DNA of 64,000 nucleotides from Nocardiopsis kunsanensis DSM 44524 (GCF_000340965.1 NZ_ANAY01000024.1:1-64000), one strand, 5' to 3'; numbered from the stretch's first letter, positions 8,897-17,906 are shown. The notes: generated by a model from the letters alone, not told the origin. Numbers and translations are program-made.

Positions 8897-10357
8897 ATGA
8901 CGACCCCCCGGAACGACACCACCCCCGCGGAGCTCGACGCGACCCTCGAACGGGCCGCGACCGCGTTCCCGCTCCTGGCCGGCCTCGCCCCCGACCAACG
9001 GGCCGTACTGCTACGGACGGTCGCCGATGCTCTCGACGCGGACGCAGACGAACTCGTCCCCCTGGCCATGGCCGAGGCCCATTACCCCGAGGCCCGCTGC
9101 CGCGGAGAACTCGCCCGCACCACTTTCCAGCTCCGCCTCTTCGCGGAGACGCTCGAGGAGGGAAGCTTCCTCGGCGCCGCCGTCGACCCCGCCGACCCCG
9201 ACTGGGGCACGCCCCGACCCGACGTGCGGCGCCTGATGCTGCCGCTCGGGCCCGTCGTGGTCTTCGGCGCCGGCAACTTCCCCTTCGCCTTCGCCACCGC
9301 CGGTGGCGACACCGCTTCTGCGCTCGCGGCCGGGTGCCCTGTCGTCGTCAAGGCCCACCCCGGCCATCCCGGACTCGCCCGCCGCACCGCCGACCTCGTC
9401 ACCACCGCCCTCGCCGGAGCCGGAGCGCCCGACGGAACCTTCGCACTCGTGGAGGGCATGGAGACCGGACGCCGCGCCGTCACCCACCCCCTCACCCGGG
9501 CCGTCGGTTTCACCGGTTCGGTCGCCGGGGGCCGCGCCCTGTACGACCTCGCCGTCTCCCGACCCGACCCGATCCCCTTCTACGGCGAACTCGGCAGCGT
9601 CAACCCCGTCTTCGTCACCAACGCCGCCGCAGCCGCGCGCGGTCCAGAGATCCTGTCCGGGTACGCCGAGTCGGCCACCCTCGGGTCCGGCCAGTTCTGC
9701 ACCAAACCCGGGGTGCTCCTGCTGCCCGAGGAGACCGACCTGACCCCGCTCACCGGCGCCCTCGCGGACCGGGGCCCTGCGCCCCTGCTCAACGACCGGG
9801 TCGAACAGGTCTTCTCCGACACTCTCGGCACACTCGCCGACCACCCCGCCACCGAAGTACTCCTCCGCGGCGGGCCCACCGGCGAGGGCTGGACCCCCAC
9901 TCTGCTGCGCACCGACCTCGGTTCCCTGATCGAACACGCCGACGTGCTGCTGGAGGAGTGTTTCGGCCCGGCCACGCTCGTGGTCACCTACGAGGACGAG
10001 CGCCGCCTACTGGAGGTCGGTGCGGCTCTGCGAGGCCAGCTCACCGTCACCGTGCACGGGGAGGAGGCCGACCCTCTGGCGCCGGCCCTGCTCTCCCTGG
10101 GGTCCTCTCTGGCCGGACGCGTCATCTGGAACGGCTGGCCCACCGGTGTGGCCGTCACCCACGCCATGACCCACGGCGGTCCTTACCCTGCCACCACGGC
10201 CCCGATCCACACCTCCGTGGGAACTGCCGCGATCCAGCGGTTCCTGCGCCCGGTCAGTTTCCAGTCCGTGCCGCAGTCGCTGCTCCCGCGGGCCCTGCGC
10301 GACGGAAACCCGCTCGGGGTGCCCCGCAGTGTGAACGGGGTGCACGAGCAGTCCTGA
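8897..10357 (+). CDS. NAD(P)-dependent aldehyde dehydrogenase (ketoglutarate semialdehyde dehydrogenase-like)
   Basis: A 486-residue ALDH-superfamily enzyme. The catalytic Cys lies in GSGQFCTKPG, the general-base Glu in GELGSVNPVF, and the cofactor-binding region in GFTGSVAGGRAL. The arrangement PLGPVVVFGAGNFPFAF...GGDTASALAAG is characteristic of 2,5-dioxovalerate (alpha-ketoglutaric semialdehyde) dehydrogenases of sugar-acid or hydroxyproline breakdown. AGGAGG sits eight bases before the ATG. No other genes of those pathways are adjacent, so the natural substrate is uncertain. Confidence 0.9.
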   Translation: MTTPRNDTTPAELDATLERAATAFPLLAGLAPDQRAVLLRTVADALDADADELVPLAMAEAHYPEARCRGELARTTFQLRLFAETLEEGSFLGAAVDPADPDWGTPRPDVRRLMLPLGPVVVFGAGNFPFAFATAGGDTASALAAGCPVVVKAHPGHPGLARRTADLVTTALAGAGAPDGTFALVEGMETGRRAVTHPLTRAVGFTGSVAGGRALYDLAVSRPDPIPFYGELGSVNPVFVTNAAAAARGPEILSGYAESATLGSGQFCTKPGVLLLPEETDLTPLTGALADRGPAPLLNDRVEQVFSDTLGTLADHPATEVLLRGGPTGEGWTPTLLRTDLGSLIEHADVLLEECFGPATLVVTYEDERRLLEVGAALRGQLTVTVHGEEADPLAPALLSLGSSLAGRVIWNGWPTGVAVTHAMTHGGPYPATTAPIHTSVGTAAIQRFLRPVSFQSVPQSLLPRALRDGNPLGVPRSVNGVHEQS

Positions 10358-10411
10358 CACGTTGCTGTCAGGCTGCCCCGGAAAGGGTGGGCGGAGGGGT
10401 CCGGCGGCTCG

Positions 10412-10417
10412 TACGCT
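10412..10417 (+). promoter_or_regulatory. Candidate -10 element for a leaderless add transcript
   Basis: TACGCT fits the TANNNT -10 consensus of actinobacterial vegetative promoters. It ends seven bases before the add ATG, which itself lacks a ribosome-binding site. A leaderless mRNA would explain both facts; this is inferred from spacing only. Confidence 0.35.
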
Positions 10418-10424
10418 TCGTTGC

Positions 10425-11480
10425 ATGGACTCCCTGCTCACACCTACCGATGTCGACGCCCTCGTCCGCGACCTGCCCAAGGTGGAACTGCACGTACACC
10501 TCGAGGGTTCGATGCCTCCCGAGACCTTCTTCGAGCTCGCCACCGCACACGGCCTCACCGACGTTCCCACCAGTCTCGATGCCCTCCGCGACTGGTACGC
10601 CTTCACCGACTTCCCCCACTTCGCCGAGGTCTACCTCGCGTCGGTGCGCACCCTGTGCGAGGAGGACGACTTCGCCCTCCTCGCCTCGGTCGTGGCCCAC
10701 AACCTCGCCCGGCACAATGTCCGCTACGCCGAGGTCCACGTCAGCCTCTACGCCCATCTCGTACGCGGGGTTCCGGCAGCAACCGTCTTCGCGGGTATCG
10801 AACGCGCCCGCCTGGAGGCCGAACGCGACCTCGGGATCCAGCTGCGGTGGATCCCCGACTTCCCTGCCGACTTCGGTGTGCAGTCCGCCGAACGCACGAT
10901 CGCCGCCACCCTCGAACACGGCCCTCCCAGTGTCGTGGGTTTCGGCGTCGGCGGTGTCGAGACGCCTCTGGAGCAGTACACCCACGTGTTCGACCGTGCC
11001 CGCGCCGCCGGACTGGCCAGCCTGCCGCACGCCGGGGAGCAGGGCGGGTCCGCACGGGTCCGTGAGGCGCTCGACGCCCTGCGCGCCGAGCGCATCGGCC
11101 ACGGGATCGACGCCCTGCAGGACCCCGAGCTGGTCGCCCGCCTCGTCGACGAGCAGATCCCCCTCGACGTCAGCCCCACCTCCAACGTGTGCACCCGCGC
11201 CGTCGACCGGATCGAGGAGCACCCGCTGCCGTCCATGCTCGACGCCGGTCTGCTCGTCACCCTCAACAGCGACGACCCGCCCATGTTCGGCACCGATCTG
11301 ACCCGCGAGTACCGCACGGCCCACAGCCTCGGACTGGACGCCTCCGCGCTCGTCCGGCTCGCAGCGAACGGGGTGCACGCCTCCTACCTCGGGGCGGCCC
11401 GCCGACGTGCTCTGCTCCGTGAGATCGACGGCGTCGCTCGCCGCCACGGGGTCGACGTCCCGTCCGGAGCGCTCGTCTGA
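10425..11480 (+). CDS. add: Adenosine deaminase
   Basis: A 351-residue purine-salvage enzyme converting adenosine to inosine. Zinc and catalytic motifs are present: KVELHVHLEGS (two zinc His), LPHAGEQGG (His-Ala-Gly-Glu), RIGHGIDAL, DVSPTSNV and TLNSDDPPMFGT (the conserved Asp pair). Length is normal. The ATG at 10425 is the start that places KVELHVHLEG at the usual distance from the N-terminus. It has no Shine-Dalgarno sequence but a -10-like box close upstream. A long hairpin at 11614-11652 ends the unit. Confidence 0.95.
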   Translation: MDSLLTPTDVDALVRDLPKVELHVHLEGSMPPETFFELATAHGLTDVPTSLDALRDWYAFTDFPHFAEVYLASVRTLCEEDDFALLASVVAHNLARHNVRYAEVHVSLYAHLVRGVPAATVFAGIERARLEAERDLGIQLRWIPDFPADFGVQSAERTIAATLEHGPPSVVGFGVGGVETPLEQYTHVFDRARAAGLASLPHAGEQGGSARVREALDALRAERIGHGIDALQDPELVARLVDEQIPLDVSPTSNVCTRAVDRIEEHPLPSMLDAGLLVTLNSDDPPMFGTDLTREYRTAHSLGLDASALVRLAANGVHASYLGAARRRALLREIDGVARRHGVDVPSGALV

Positions 11481-11613
11481 GGTGCTCGGTACCGGCCCGG
11501 AACGGTGGTCTCGGTCGGCGGCGAGCGGGACGTCCGGCGGGTCCGGGCCGCTGATGGCCCGGGGCCAGTATGGATGACCAGCGTTTCGGCGGGAGCAGAG
11601 CCCTGGTTCGCAT

Positions 11614-11652
11614 GCCTCGGACACCGGGTGGTGGATGCCCGGTGTCCGAGGC
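11614..11652 (+). terminator. Strong hairpin downstream of add
   Basis: Perfect 15-base arms (GCCTCGGACACCGGG and its complement) enclose a 9-base loop, about 130 bases after the add stop. No T run follows. It is probably a rho-independent-like terminator of the type common in actinomycetes. Confidence 0.6.
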
Positions 11653-12140
11653 GCTCGGCTCGCAGTGTCGAGTCGGGCCTTCCGGTTTCTTTGCGACTTT
11701 TCCGGCATTACGCAACTTTGGGGATGAGGCGTTTGCAGGTGTGCGAAAAATGAGATTACTAAGGTATTTAGTTAGTTAGTCCGGAAGGTTCACGGACACA
11801 TTTTTCTTCTTTGTTGGGCACCCTGTGTCATCTTGTGAGGACACTGAGTTATGGACTGTGCCGCTCTGGCCTGCTGTTATTGCTTAGGGTAGTTGATTGA
11901 TAACAAAAAGTTTTGACAGCTGTGGTGTCCGTTTTCTGAAAATGCTTGTGAGTGCCATGTGGCTTGCTAGCGTTTCGGTCTGTCGGCAGTTCGCCGCGGA
12001 GGTGGCCCATGCGGTCGCTTCGGCGGACATGGCCGAAGCGGGTCACCCCGCCGTCCCGCCCAACCGCGGTGACGGACCCGCCCTGCCGTCCACGTGGGCG
12101 GCGACAGTCCCCTGCGTTCGTTCCTGCGAAAGGCAGCACC
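11653..12140. other. Long AT-rich upstream region of the chaplin gene
   Basis: About 490 bases with no convincing gene. Bases 11730-11960 are strikingly AT-rich for this genome, with a TTAGTTAGTTAG tract near 11768. A long, AT-rich leader is consistent with a developmentally controlled promoter for the chaplin gene. No sigma consensus can be assigned with confidence. Confidence 0.5.
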
Positions 12141-13193
12141 ATGCGCAACACGCTCCGTTACTCCTTCGCCACGGCCCTCACTGCCGGCCTGGTCGTGACC
12201 CCCATAGCTGCCGCCTACGCCGACAGTGTCACCGGCGGCTCCGGCGGTGTCGGCAGCGGCAACCAGATCAACGTGCCCGTCGACATCGAGGCCGACCTGT
12301 GCGGCAACTCGCTCGCCGTGCTCGGTATCTCCCAGGCCGAGTGCACCAAGGTCTCGGAGGTCCTCTACGAGTCGAGCGGCCAGGCCGAGACCGACGGCTC
12401 GGGTGGTGTGGCCAGCGGCAACCAGATCCTCATCCCGGTCGACGCCGCCATCGACGCCTGCGGCAACTCCGTCGCGGTGGGCGGGGTGTCGGAGGCCGAG
12501 TGCGTCGAGGTCGTCGAGAAGCTCGAGGAGGAGGTCGGCAGCGAGTCCGCCGACACGCTCAGCACCGACGGCTCGGGTGGTGTGGCCAGCGGCAACCAGA
12601 TCAACCTGCCCGTGGACGCAGCCATCGACATCTGCGGCAACTCCGTGGCCGTCCTCGGCGGCTCGAGTGCCAAGTGCACCACCGTCATCAACGTCATCAA
12701 GGCCTCCGACGACAACGAGGCCGCAGATGAGAACGCGGACTCCGGCGGTTCATCCACCGACGGCTCGGGCGGCGTCGCCAGCGGCAACCAGGTCAACGTG
12801 CCCGTGGACGCCGCGGTCGACATCTGCGGTAACGCCATCGCCGTGCTCGGCGTCGCCGAGGCCCAGTGCCTGGAGACCATCTCCGAGGAGGAGCCCCCCG
12901 AGGACGGTGGCGAGGAGGAGCCCCCCGAGGACGGCGGTGAGGAAGAGCCCCCCGAGAAGCCCGCCCCCGAGGAGCCGGGTGACGACGGCAAGGACGAGGA
13001 GCCCGGTGACGACGGTGGTTCCGAGGCCCCGTCCGACGACAAGCCCGCCCCCGAGGAGTCCGCGTCCGAGCTGCCCGTCACCGGTGGTGCCCTGACCGGC
13101 CTGGTCGCCGCCGGTCTGGCCGCCCTCGGCGCCGGTGGTGCCGGCCTCTACTTCGCCCGTAAGCGCAAGGCCGCGGTCGGCGTCGAGGAGTAG
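12141..13193 (+). CDS. Long chaplin with four chaplin domains and an LPxTG sorting signal
   Basis: Surface amphipathic protein for aerial hyphae. The 350 residues comprise a signal peptide (1-27), chaplin domains at about 32-68, 85-121, 143-179 and 207-243, a Glu/Pro/Gly-rich spacer (248-308), a sortase motif LPVTG (311-315), a membrane helix and a KRK tail. Each domain has the SGGVxSGNQ opening, a PVD core and a CGNS/CGNA...C pair (Cys 54/68, 107/121, 165/179, 229/243). Streptomyces long chaplins (ChpA-C) carry two such domains; four is larger. The ATG follows GAAAGG. Function, by family: covalently anchored to peptidoglycan, lowering surface tension and forming fibrils. Confidence 0.93.
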   Translation: MRNTLRYSFATALTAGLVVTPIAAAYADSVTGGSGGVGSGNQINVPVDIEADLCGNSLAVLGISQAECTKVSEVLYESSGQAETDGSGGVASGNQILIPVDAAIDACGNSVAVGGVSEAECVEVVEKLEEEVGSESADTLSTDGSGGVASGNQINLPVDAAIDICGNSVAVLGGSSAKCTTVINVIKASDDNEAADENADSGGSSTDGSGGVASGNQVNVPVDAAVDICGNAIAVLGVAEAQCLETISEEEPPEDGGEEEPPEDGGEEEPPEKPAPEEPGDDGKDEEPGDDGGSEAPSDDKPAPEESASELPVTGGALTGLVAAGLAALGAGGAGLYFARKRKAAVGVEE

Positions 13194-13335
13194 GAGCTCC
13201 CGACCAGGACCGTCGCCTCCCCCCTTCCCCAGTGGAGGCCGGTCCGATCCCCACGACGCGGGGCCGCCGGCACCACCGGTGGCCCCGCGCACGTGTCTGC
13301 GGCAGGGCCGGTGCGGACCGGGCACCACCGTCTCT

Positions 13336-13341
13336 TAACCT
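13336..13341 (+). promoter_or_regulatory. Candidate -10 element for a leaderless SURF1 transcript
   Basis: TAACCT matches TANNNT and ends seven bases before the GTG start of the SURF1 gene, which has no ribosome site. The layout resembles that at add. Inferred only. Confidence 0.3.
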
Positions 13342-13348
13342 CGAAGAC

Positions 13349-14230
13349 GTGCTCAAAGTCCTGTCCTCCTCACGCATGCTGGCCTTCCACGCACTGGTGC
13401 TCGTGGTCGTGCCCAGCTTCATCTGGCTGGGTTTCTGGCAGCTCGACCGGTGGGAGGAACGCAGCGTCTCGGCGAACCTGCAGCAGGACAACGTCGCCGC
13501 CGAACCCGTGCCCGTCGAGGACCTGGCTTCCGTGGGTACCGACGTCGCCCCCGAGGACCGCTGGCGCACCGTCGAGGCCACCGGGACCTGGGACACCGAC
13601 AACGAAGTGCTGTTGCGCAACCGGGACGGGTCCCAGGGCGTGGGTTTCCACGTGTTGACCCCGCTGGTCACCGAGGAAGGGCCCGCACTCCTGGTCAACC
13701 GCGGATGGATCCAACGCGGTGAGAACGCCCGGGACACCCCCGAACCGCCGGCCGTGCCCGGCGGCGAGGTCACCGTCCAGGGCCGCCTGCACTACTCCGA
13801 GAACGAGGACAACACCGGTCTGTCGAACCGCGACGACCTGCCCGCGGGACAGATCATGATCGTGGACGTCGACGAACTGGCCGACGTGCTGCCACACGAC
13901 GTCTACGGGGGCTACATCGAACTCACCGACCAGGCCCCCGTCCCCGAGAACCCGCCCGAGCGTGTCCCGCTCCATGAGGAGGACACGGGGATGAGCGCCT
14001 CCTACGCCGTGCAATGGTGGGTCTTCGCCGTTGTCGCCGTCGTCGGATGGATCGTCCTCATGCGCCGTGAGGTCCGAGACGCCCGCGAACTCGAGGCTTC
14101 CGGCGGTGACGGGGACGACCCGGGACCCGCGGACGGGACGGACCCCGACAGCGGGGACGGCACAGGATCCGGCGGCGGGCCCGCCGCCGGCGGAGCAGCG
14201 GGCACCTGCCCCCACGCCGCGGTGGACTAG
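13349..14230 (+). CDS. SURF1 family protein (cytochrome oxidase assembly)
   Basis: About 293 residues with the SURF1 layout: an N-terminal membrane helix (about 11-30, ending GFWQLDRWEER), a periplasm-facing domain with VLLRNRDGSQGVGFHVLTPL and ALLVNRGWIQ, and a second helix near 215-240 before a cytosolic tail. In this family the protein helps insert heme a into the aa3 oxidase. The tail is extended by about 45 Gly/Asp-rich residues, which is low complexity. The GTG at 13349 places the first helix correctly; upstream sequence in frame is not helix-compatible. Confidence 0.88.
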   Translation: MLKVLSSSRMLAFHALVLVVVPSFIWLGFWQLDRWEERSVSANLQQDNVAAEPVPVEDLASVGTDVAPEDRWRTVEATGTWDTDNEVLLRNRDGSQGVGFHVLTPLVTEEGPALLVNRGWIQRGENARDTPEPPAVPGGEVTVQGRLHYSENEDNTGLSNRDDLPAGQIMIVDVDELADVLPHDVYGGYIELTDQAPVPENPPERVPLHEEDTGMSASYAVQWWVFAVVAVVGWIVLMRREVRDARELEASGGDGDDPGPADGTDPDSGDGTGSGGGPAAGGAAGTCPHAAVD

Positions 14231-14262
14231 GGAGCGGGACTGCGAGAGTCGAGGAGGACGGC

Positions 14263-15096
14263 GTGTTCGAGGAAGCCGACTACCCCGGACCCGGTCGTGT
14301 CGCACGCCGCGGTGTGGGCCCCGGCGAGAGCGCCCGCGCCGGACGTCTCTGGTGGGACGAGGCCGCCGACGCCTACCAGGCCGAGAACGGCGCCTTCCTC
14401 GGCGACGCAGGCTTCGTGTGGGGGCCCGAGGGGCTGACCGAGGACGAGGTGCACCTGCTCGGTGCCCCCGACACACTCCGTGGCGCCCGGGTGCTCGAGA
14501 TCGGGTGCGGGGCCGGACAGTGCGGCCGGTGGTTGCGCTCCCGGGGTGTGGAGCGTGTCGTGGGTTTCGACGTCTCCCACCGCCAGCTCCTGCACTCCCG
14601 CCGTATCGATGCCGACACCGGCCACGAACTCGCCACGGTGCAGGCGGACGCCCAGTACCTTCCCTTCACCGGTGCCGCCTTCGACGTGGTCTTCTCCTCC
14701 TTCGGCGCGCTGCCGTTCGTTCCCTCGGCCGAGATCGCCCTGGCCGAGGCCACGCGGGTCCTGCGCCCCGGCGGCCGGCTCGCTTTCTCCGTGACCCACC
14801 CGGTGCGGTGGGCGTTCCCCGATGACCCGACCGAGCACGGTTTCACCCTGACCCAGTCCTACTTCGACCGGACCCCGTACCTGGAGGAGGACCGCTCCGG
14901 GCGCGCGGTCTACGTCGAGCACCACCACACGGTCGGCGACTGGGTCCGGGCCGTCGCGGGCGCCGGATTGGTACTGGCCGATCTGGTCGAACCCGAGTGG
15001 CCCGAGCACAACGACCACGTCTGGGGCGGATGGGGGCCGGTCCGGGGACGGATGCTGCCCGGGACCGCGGTCTTCGTCGCCGACAAGCCCGGCTGA
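14263..15096 (+). CDS. Class I SAM-dependent methyltransferase
   Basis: A 277-residue methyltransferase with motif I VLEIGCGAGQCGRWL, an acidic motif II (VVGFDVSHRQLL), and motif III near LRPGGRLAFSVTHP, all in canonical order. The type 11 fold is clear; the substrate is not. The GTG start has GAGGAGG eight bases upstream. It follows the SURF1 gene by 32 bases and may be cotranscribed with it. Confidence 0.88.
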   Translation: MFEEADYPGPGRVARRGVGPGESARAGRLWWDEAADAYQAENGAFLGDAGFVWGPEGLTEDEVHLLGAPDTLRGARVLEIGCGAGQCGRWLRSRGVERVVGFDVSHRQLLHSRRIDADTGHELATVQADAQYLPFTGAAFDVVFSSFGALPFVPSAEIALAEATRVLRPGGRLAFSVTHPVRWAFPDDPTEHGFTLTQSYFDRTPYLEEDRSGRAVYVEHHHTVGDWVRAVAGAGLVLADLVEPEWPEHNDHVWGGWGPVRGRMLPGTAVFVADKPG

Positions 15097-15209
15097 GGAA
15101 CCGGTTTCCTCCACGTGGGACGGCGTGGATCGTATGGTCCTCGAACCGCGTCCTCGGTCCGGTCGACGGGGACGGAATAGGTCGTCCGGAGACAGGGGTT
15201 ACCCGGGAC

Positions 15210-16139
15210 ATGAAGGCTGTAGGGATCACAGAAGCAGGAAACCCCGACGTCCTCCAGGTGCTGAACCTGCCCGAGCCGCAGGCCGGGCCCGGTGAGGTAC
15301 GTATCCGTGTGCGTGCGGCTGCGGTGAATCCGACCGACACCGTGCTGCGTTCGGGCGCCCGCGGCAGCCCCGACGGGCCGGCCGTTCCCGGGATGGACGC
15401 TGCCGGGGTCGTGGACCAGATCGGCCCCGAGGTGGGCGAGCGCCTCGCCGTCGGCCAGGAGGTGGCCGCGCTCGTGGTGCCCCGGGGCGCACACGGTGCT
15501 TACGCGGAGCAGATCGTGCTGCCCGCCGCCTCGGTCGTGCCCGCGCCCGCGGGAGCCGGTCCCGCGGCCGCCGCGACCCTGCTCATGAACGCCATGACCG
15601 CACGCCTGGCGCTCGACGCGCTCGGACTGTCGCCCGGGGACACGCTGGCCGTGACCGGCGCGGCCGGGGCTTTCGGCGGGTACGTGGTCCAGCTGGGCAA
15701 GGCGGACGGGCTGCGTGTGATCGCCGACGCGAAGGACTCCGACGTGGACCTCGTACGCGGACTCGGCGCCGACGAGGTGGTCGAGCGCGGGGACGGCTTC
15801 GCCGACCGTGTTCGGGAGCGCGTTCCCGGCGGCGTACCGGGCCTGGCCGACGGTGCGCTGCTCAACGAGAAGGCCGTCCCCGCAGTTGCCGACGGCGGGC
15901 GGGTCGTGACCGTGCGCGGGTGGGACGGGCCCGCCGAACGTGGTGTGACCGTGCACCCGGTGCTGGTGGTCGACGGTGCCACCGACACCGGGGCATTGGA
16001 GCGGCTGGTCCGCCAGGCCGAGGAAGGTGTGCTGAGCCTGCGCGTGGCGCAGGTGTTGCCGGCGGAGAACGCCTCGGAGGCACATCGGTTGATGGAGGCG
16101 GGTGGTGTGCGCGGCCGTCTCGTGCTGGACTTCGACTGA
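15210..16139 (+). CDS. Zinc-independent NADPH:quinone oxidoreductase-like MDR protein
   Basis: A 309-residue medium-chain dehydrogenase/reductase. GroES-like part: VRAAAVNPTDTVLRSG. Nucleotide-binding part: TLAVTGAAGAFGGYVVQLGK (an AAGAFGG variant of the Rossmann Gly motif). Zinc-ligand Cys residues of alcohol dehydrogenases are absent, so it belongs with quinone reductases and enoyl reductases. The ATG was chosen at the family-typical MKAVGI opening. It converges with the MerR gene. Confidence 0.87.
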   Translation: MKAVGITEAGNPDVLQVLNLPEPQAGPGEVRIRVRAAAVNPTDTVLRSGARGSPDGPAVPGMDAAGVVDQIGPEVGERLAVGQEVAALVVPRGAHGAYAEQIVLPAASVVPAPAGAGPAAAATLLMNAMTARLALDALGLSPGDTLAVTGAAGAFGGYVVQLGKADGLRVIADAKDSDVDLVRGLGADEVVERGDGFADRVRERVPGGVPGLADGALLNEKAVPAVADGGRVVTVRGWDGPAERGVTVHPVLVVDGATDTGALERLVRQAEEGVLSLRVAQVLPAENASEAHRLMEAGGVRGRLVLDFD

Positions 16140-16166
16140 TCCGGTCGCCGCTGCGGCGGGCCCGGG

Positions 16167-16790
16167 TCAGGGTTCCTGCTGCCCCCGGGAGATGCTGGCC
16201 TGTGCCAGGCGCCGCAGGGCGGCCAGGAGGCTGTCGCCCAGGACCGTACCGATCACCGCTTTCTCCAGTAGTTCGTCGACGTCGGTGAGGCCGCCCACGT
16301 ATTCCAGGTCGGCCTGTGCTAGCCGGTCGGCCGCCGCAGCGTAGCTGTCGAGCCAGTCCTGGTCGAGTTCCATGCCGAGGGCCCGGAAGGTTGCCAGGAC
16401 CTGGGCGAGGCGGTCCCGCATGGGGGAGTCCGGGTAGACGTGCCAGCCCTGCTTGCCGGTCAGGGTGTCGGCGAGTTCCAGGTCGCGCTGTTGCGGCCCC
16501 GAGCTGTCCCGGACGTCGGCGTCCACTGTCATGAGCGTGCGCCCGAGCAGGTCGTGGTGGCTGGGGCTCTCCCCGTCGACGCCCTCCAGCAGTGCGCGTG
16601 TGTCGGCGATGGAGAGCCCGCCGACCTCGGTGAGAGCGCGGATGAGACGCAGGCGGCGCAGGTGGCTCCGGTCGTAGCGCGCCTGGTTGGGGCTGGTGCG
16701 CTCGCCCCTGTGGAGCAGCCCTTCGCGCAGGTAGTACTTGATGCTCGGTACCGGGCTGCCCGAGTGCTCGCTCAATTCCGAGATGCGCAT
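16167..16790 (-). CDS. MerR family transcriptional regulator
   Basis: A 207-residue regulator. The N-terminal winged helix-turn-helix starts MRISELSEHSGSPVPSIKYYLREGLL and continues into LRRLRLIRALTEVGGLSIADTRALL, as in MerR proteins. The C-terminal effector domain has no Cys pair, so a metal ligand is unlikely and an organic ligand more so. GAGGGG lies five bases before the ATG. It is divergent from the membrane protein at 16893, with a nested palindrome between them. Confidence 0.9.
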   Translation of the reverse strand: MRISELSEHSGSPVPSIKYYLREGLLHRGERTSPNQARYDRSHLRRLRLIRALTEVGGLSIADTRALLEGVDGESPSHHDLLGRTLMTVDADVRDSSGPQQRDLELADTLTGKQGWHVYPDSPMRDRLAQVLATFRALGMELDQDWLDSYAAAADRLAQADLEYVGGLTDVDELLEKAVIGTVLGDSLLAALRRLAQASISRGQQEP

Positions 16791-16836
16791 GTCGCCCCTC
16801 CGTCGGGTCGGACCCCTTGTGCTTTCCGGCCTCAAC

Positions 16837-16880
16837 ATGGATAGTGAAGGTATCGATACCGGATACTGAGACTATCCATG
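16837..16880. promoter_or_regulatory. Nested palindromes, probable MerR operator
   Basis: Outer arms CATGGATAGT (16837-16846) and ACTATCCATG (16871-16880) are perfect reverse complements. Inside lies GGTATCGATACC (16849-16860), a perfect 12-base palindrome, followed by GGATAC. They fill the 102-base gap between the MerR gene and the membrane gene. Confidence 0.6.
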
Positions 16881-16892
16881 TGAGGTTTTCCC

Positions 16893-17906
16893 ATGTTATC
16901 GCTCCGCGAAGTCCGCTCCTGGCATCGCCCCCTGGTGGACACCGCACTACTGTGCATCGTGCTCCTGCTGGTCTCCCTCGTCGGTCTGGTCCTCGACCAG
17001 CGTCTGATCAACGGCGACCCGGCCTGGGCCAAACCCGCCAAGTTCGCAATGTCCATCACCGTCTACAACCTCACCCTCGCCTGGCTGCTGTCCCTGGCCC
17101 ACCGGTGGCGGCGCCTGGGATGGTGGATGGGCACCGTCGTCGCCGCGGTCACCGTGGCCGAGATGGCGGTGATCATCACGCAGGTCGTGCGTGGGACCAT
17201 GAGCCACTTCAACTACGGGACCCCGTTCGACCTCGCCCTTTACGCCTTCATGGGGACCATGATCAGCGGCCTCTGGGTCGCCACGTTCGTCATCGCGGTC
17301 CTGCTCATGCGCCAGCGACTGCGGGACCGTGCCACGACCTGGGCGGTCCGGTTCGGCGTGTGGATCGCGCTCCTCGGTATGGCCGTGGGACCGCTCATGT
17401 CCGTGCCCACCTCTGCGCAGCGCGAGGCCCTCGTCGAGGGCGGAACCGACGTGCTGGGCGCGCACACCGTCGGATCGGCCGACGGCGGCCCGGGGCTGCC
17501 CTTCGTCGGTTGGAGCACCCTCGGCGGGGATCTGAGGGTGGGGCACTTCGTGGGGATGCACGGGCTCCAGGTGATGATCCTGTTGGCCCTCGTGCTCGTC
17601 CTCCTCGCCCCCCGTGTGCCCCGCCTGCGCGACGGCGGGGTGCGTCTGCGGGTGGTGTGCGTGTTCGGCCTCGCCCATACCGGACTGACCCTGCTCACCG
17701 TGTGGCAGGCCCTGCGCGGGCAGTCCGTCATCGACCCCGACACCCTCACCCTCGCGGCGCTGGGGGTGCTCGCCGCGGGCACGGCCCTGGGGTTGGTGTG
17801 GGCGCTGCGCGTATCATCCCGGAAAAGCGAGGAGGAGGAAGTGTGCGGCTCAAACTCGACCTGCACGACATCTACAACAAGGGCCGGAGTATCGACCAGG
17901 CCCTGA
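16893..17906 (+). CDS. Polytopic membrane protein under probable MerR control
   Basis: A 337-residue protein with about eight hydrophobic segments. The first spans about residues 14-34 (ALLCIVLLLVSLVGLVL), and others are at about 68-84, 90-108, 118-143, 157-173, 223-243, 255-275 and 290-310. A region GHFVGMHGLQ contains conserved-looking His residues. I do not recognise a transporter family. The last 21 codons overlap the smr start in another frame, and its C-terminal residues (CGSNSTCTTSTTRAG) are low-quality, so the true C-terminus matters little to function. Confidence 0.75.
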   Translation: MLSLREVRSWHRPLVDTALLCIVLLLVSLVGLVLDQRLINGDPAWAKPAKFAMSITVYNLTLAWLLSLAHRWRRLGWWMGTVVAAVTVAEMAVIITQVVRGTMSHFNYGTPFDLALYAFMGTMISGLWVATFVIAVLLMRQRLRDRATTWAVRFGVWIALLGMAVGPLMSVPTSAQREALVEGGTDVLGAHTVGSADGGPGLPFVGWSTLGGDLRVGHFVGMHGLQVMILLALVLVLLAPRVPRLRDGGVRLRVVCVFGLAHTGLTLLTVWQALRGQSVIDPDTLTLAALGVLAAGTALGLVWALRVSSRKSEEEEVCGSNSTCTTSTTRAGVSTRP

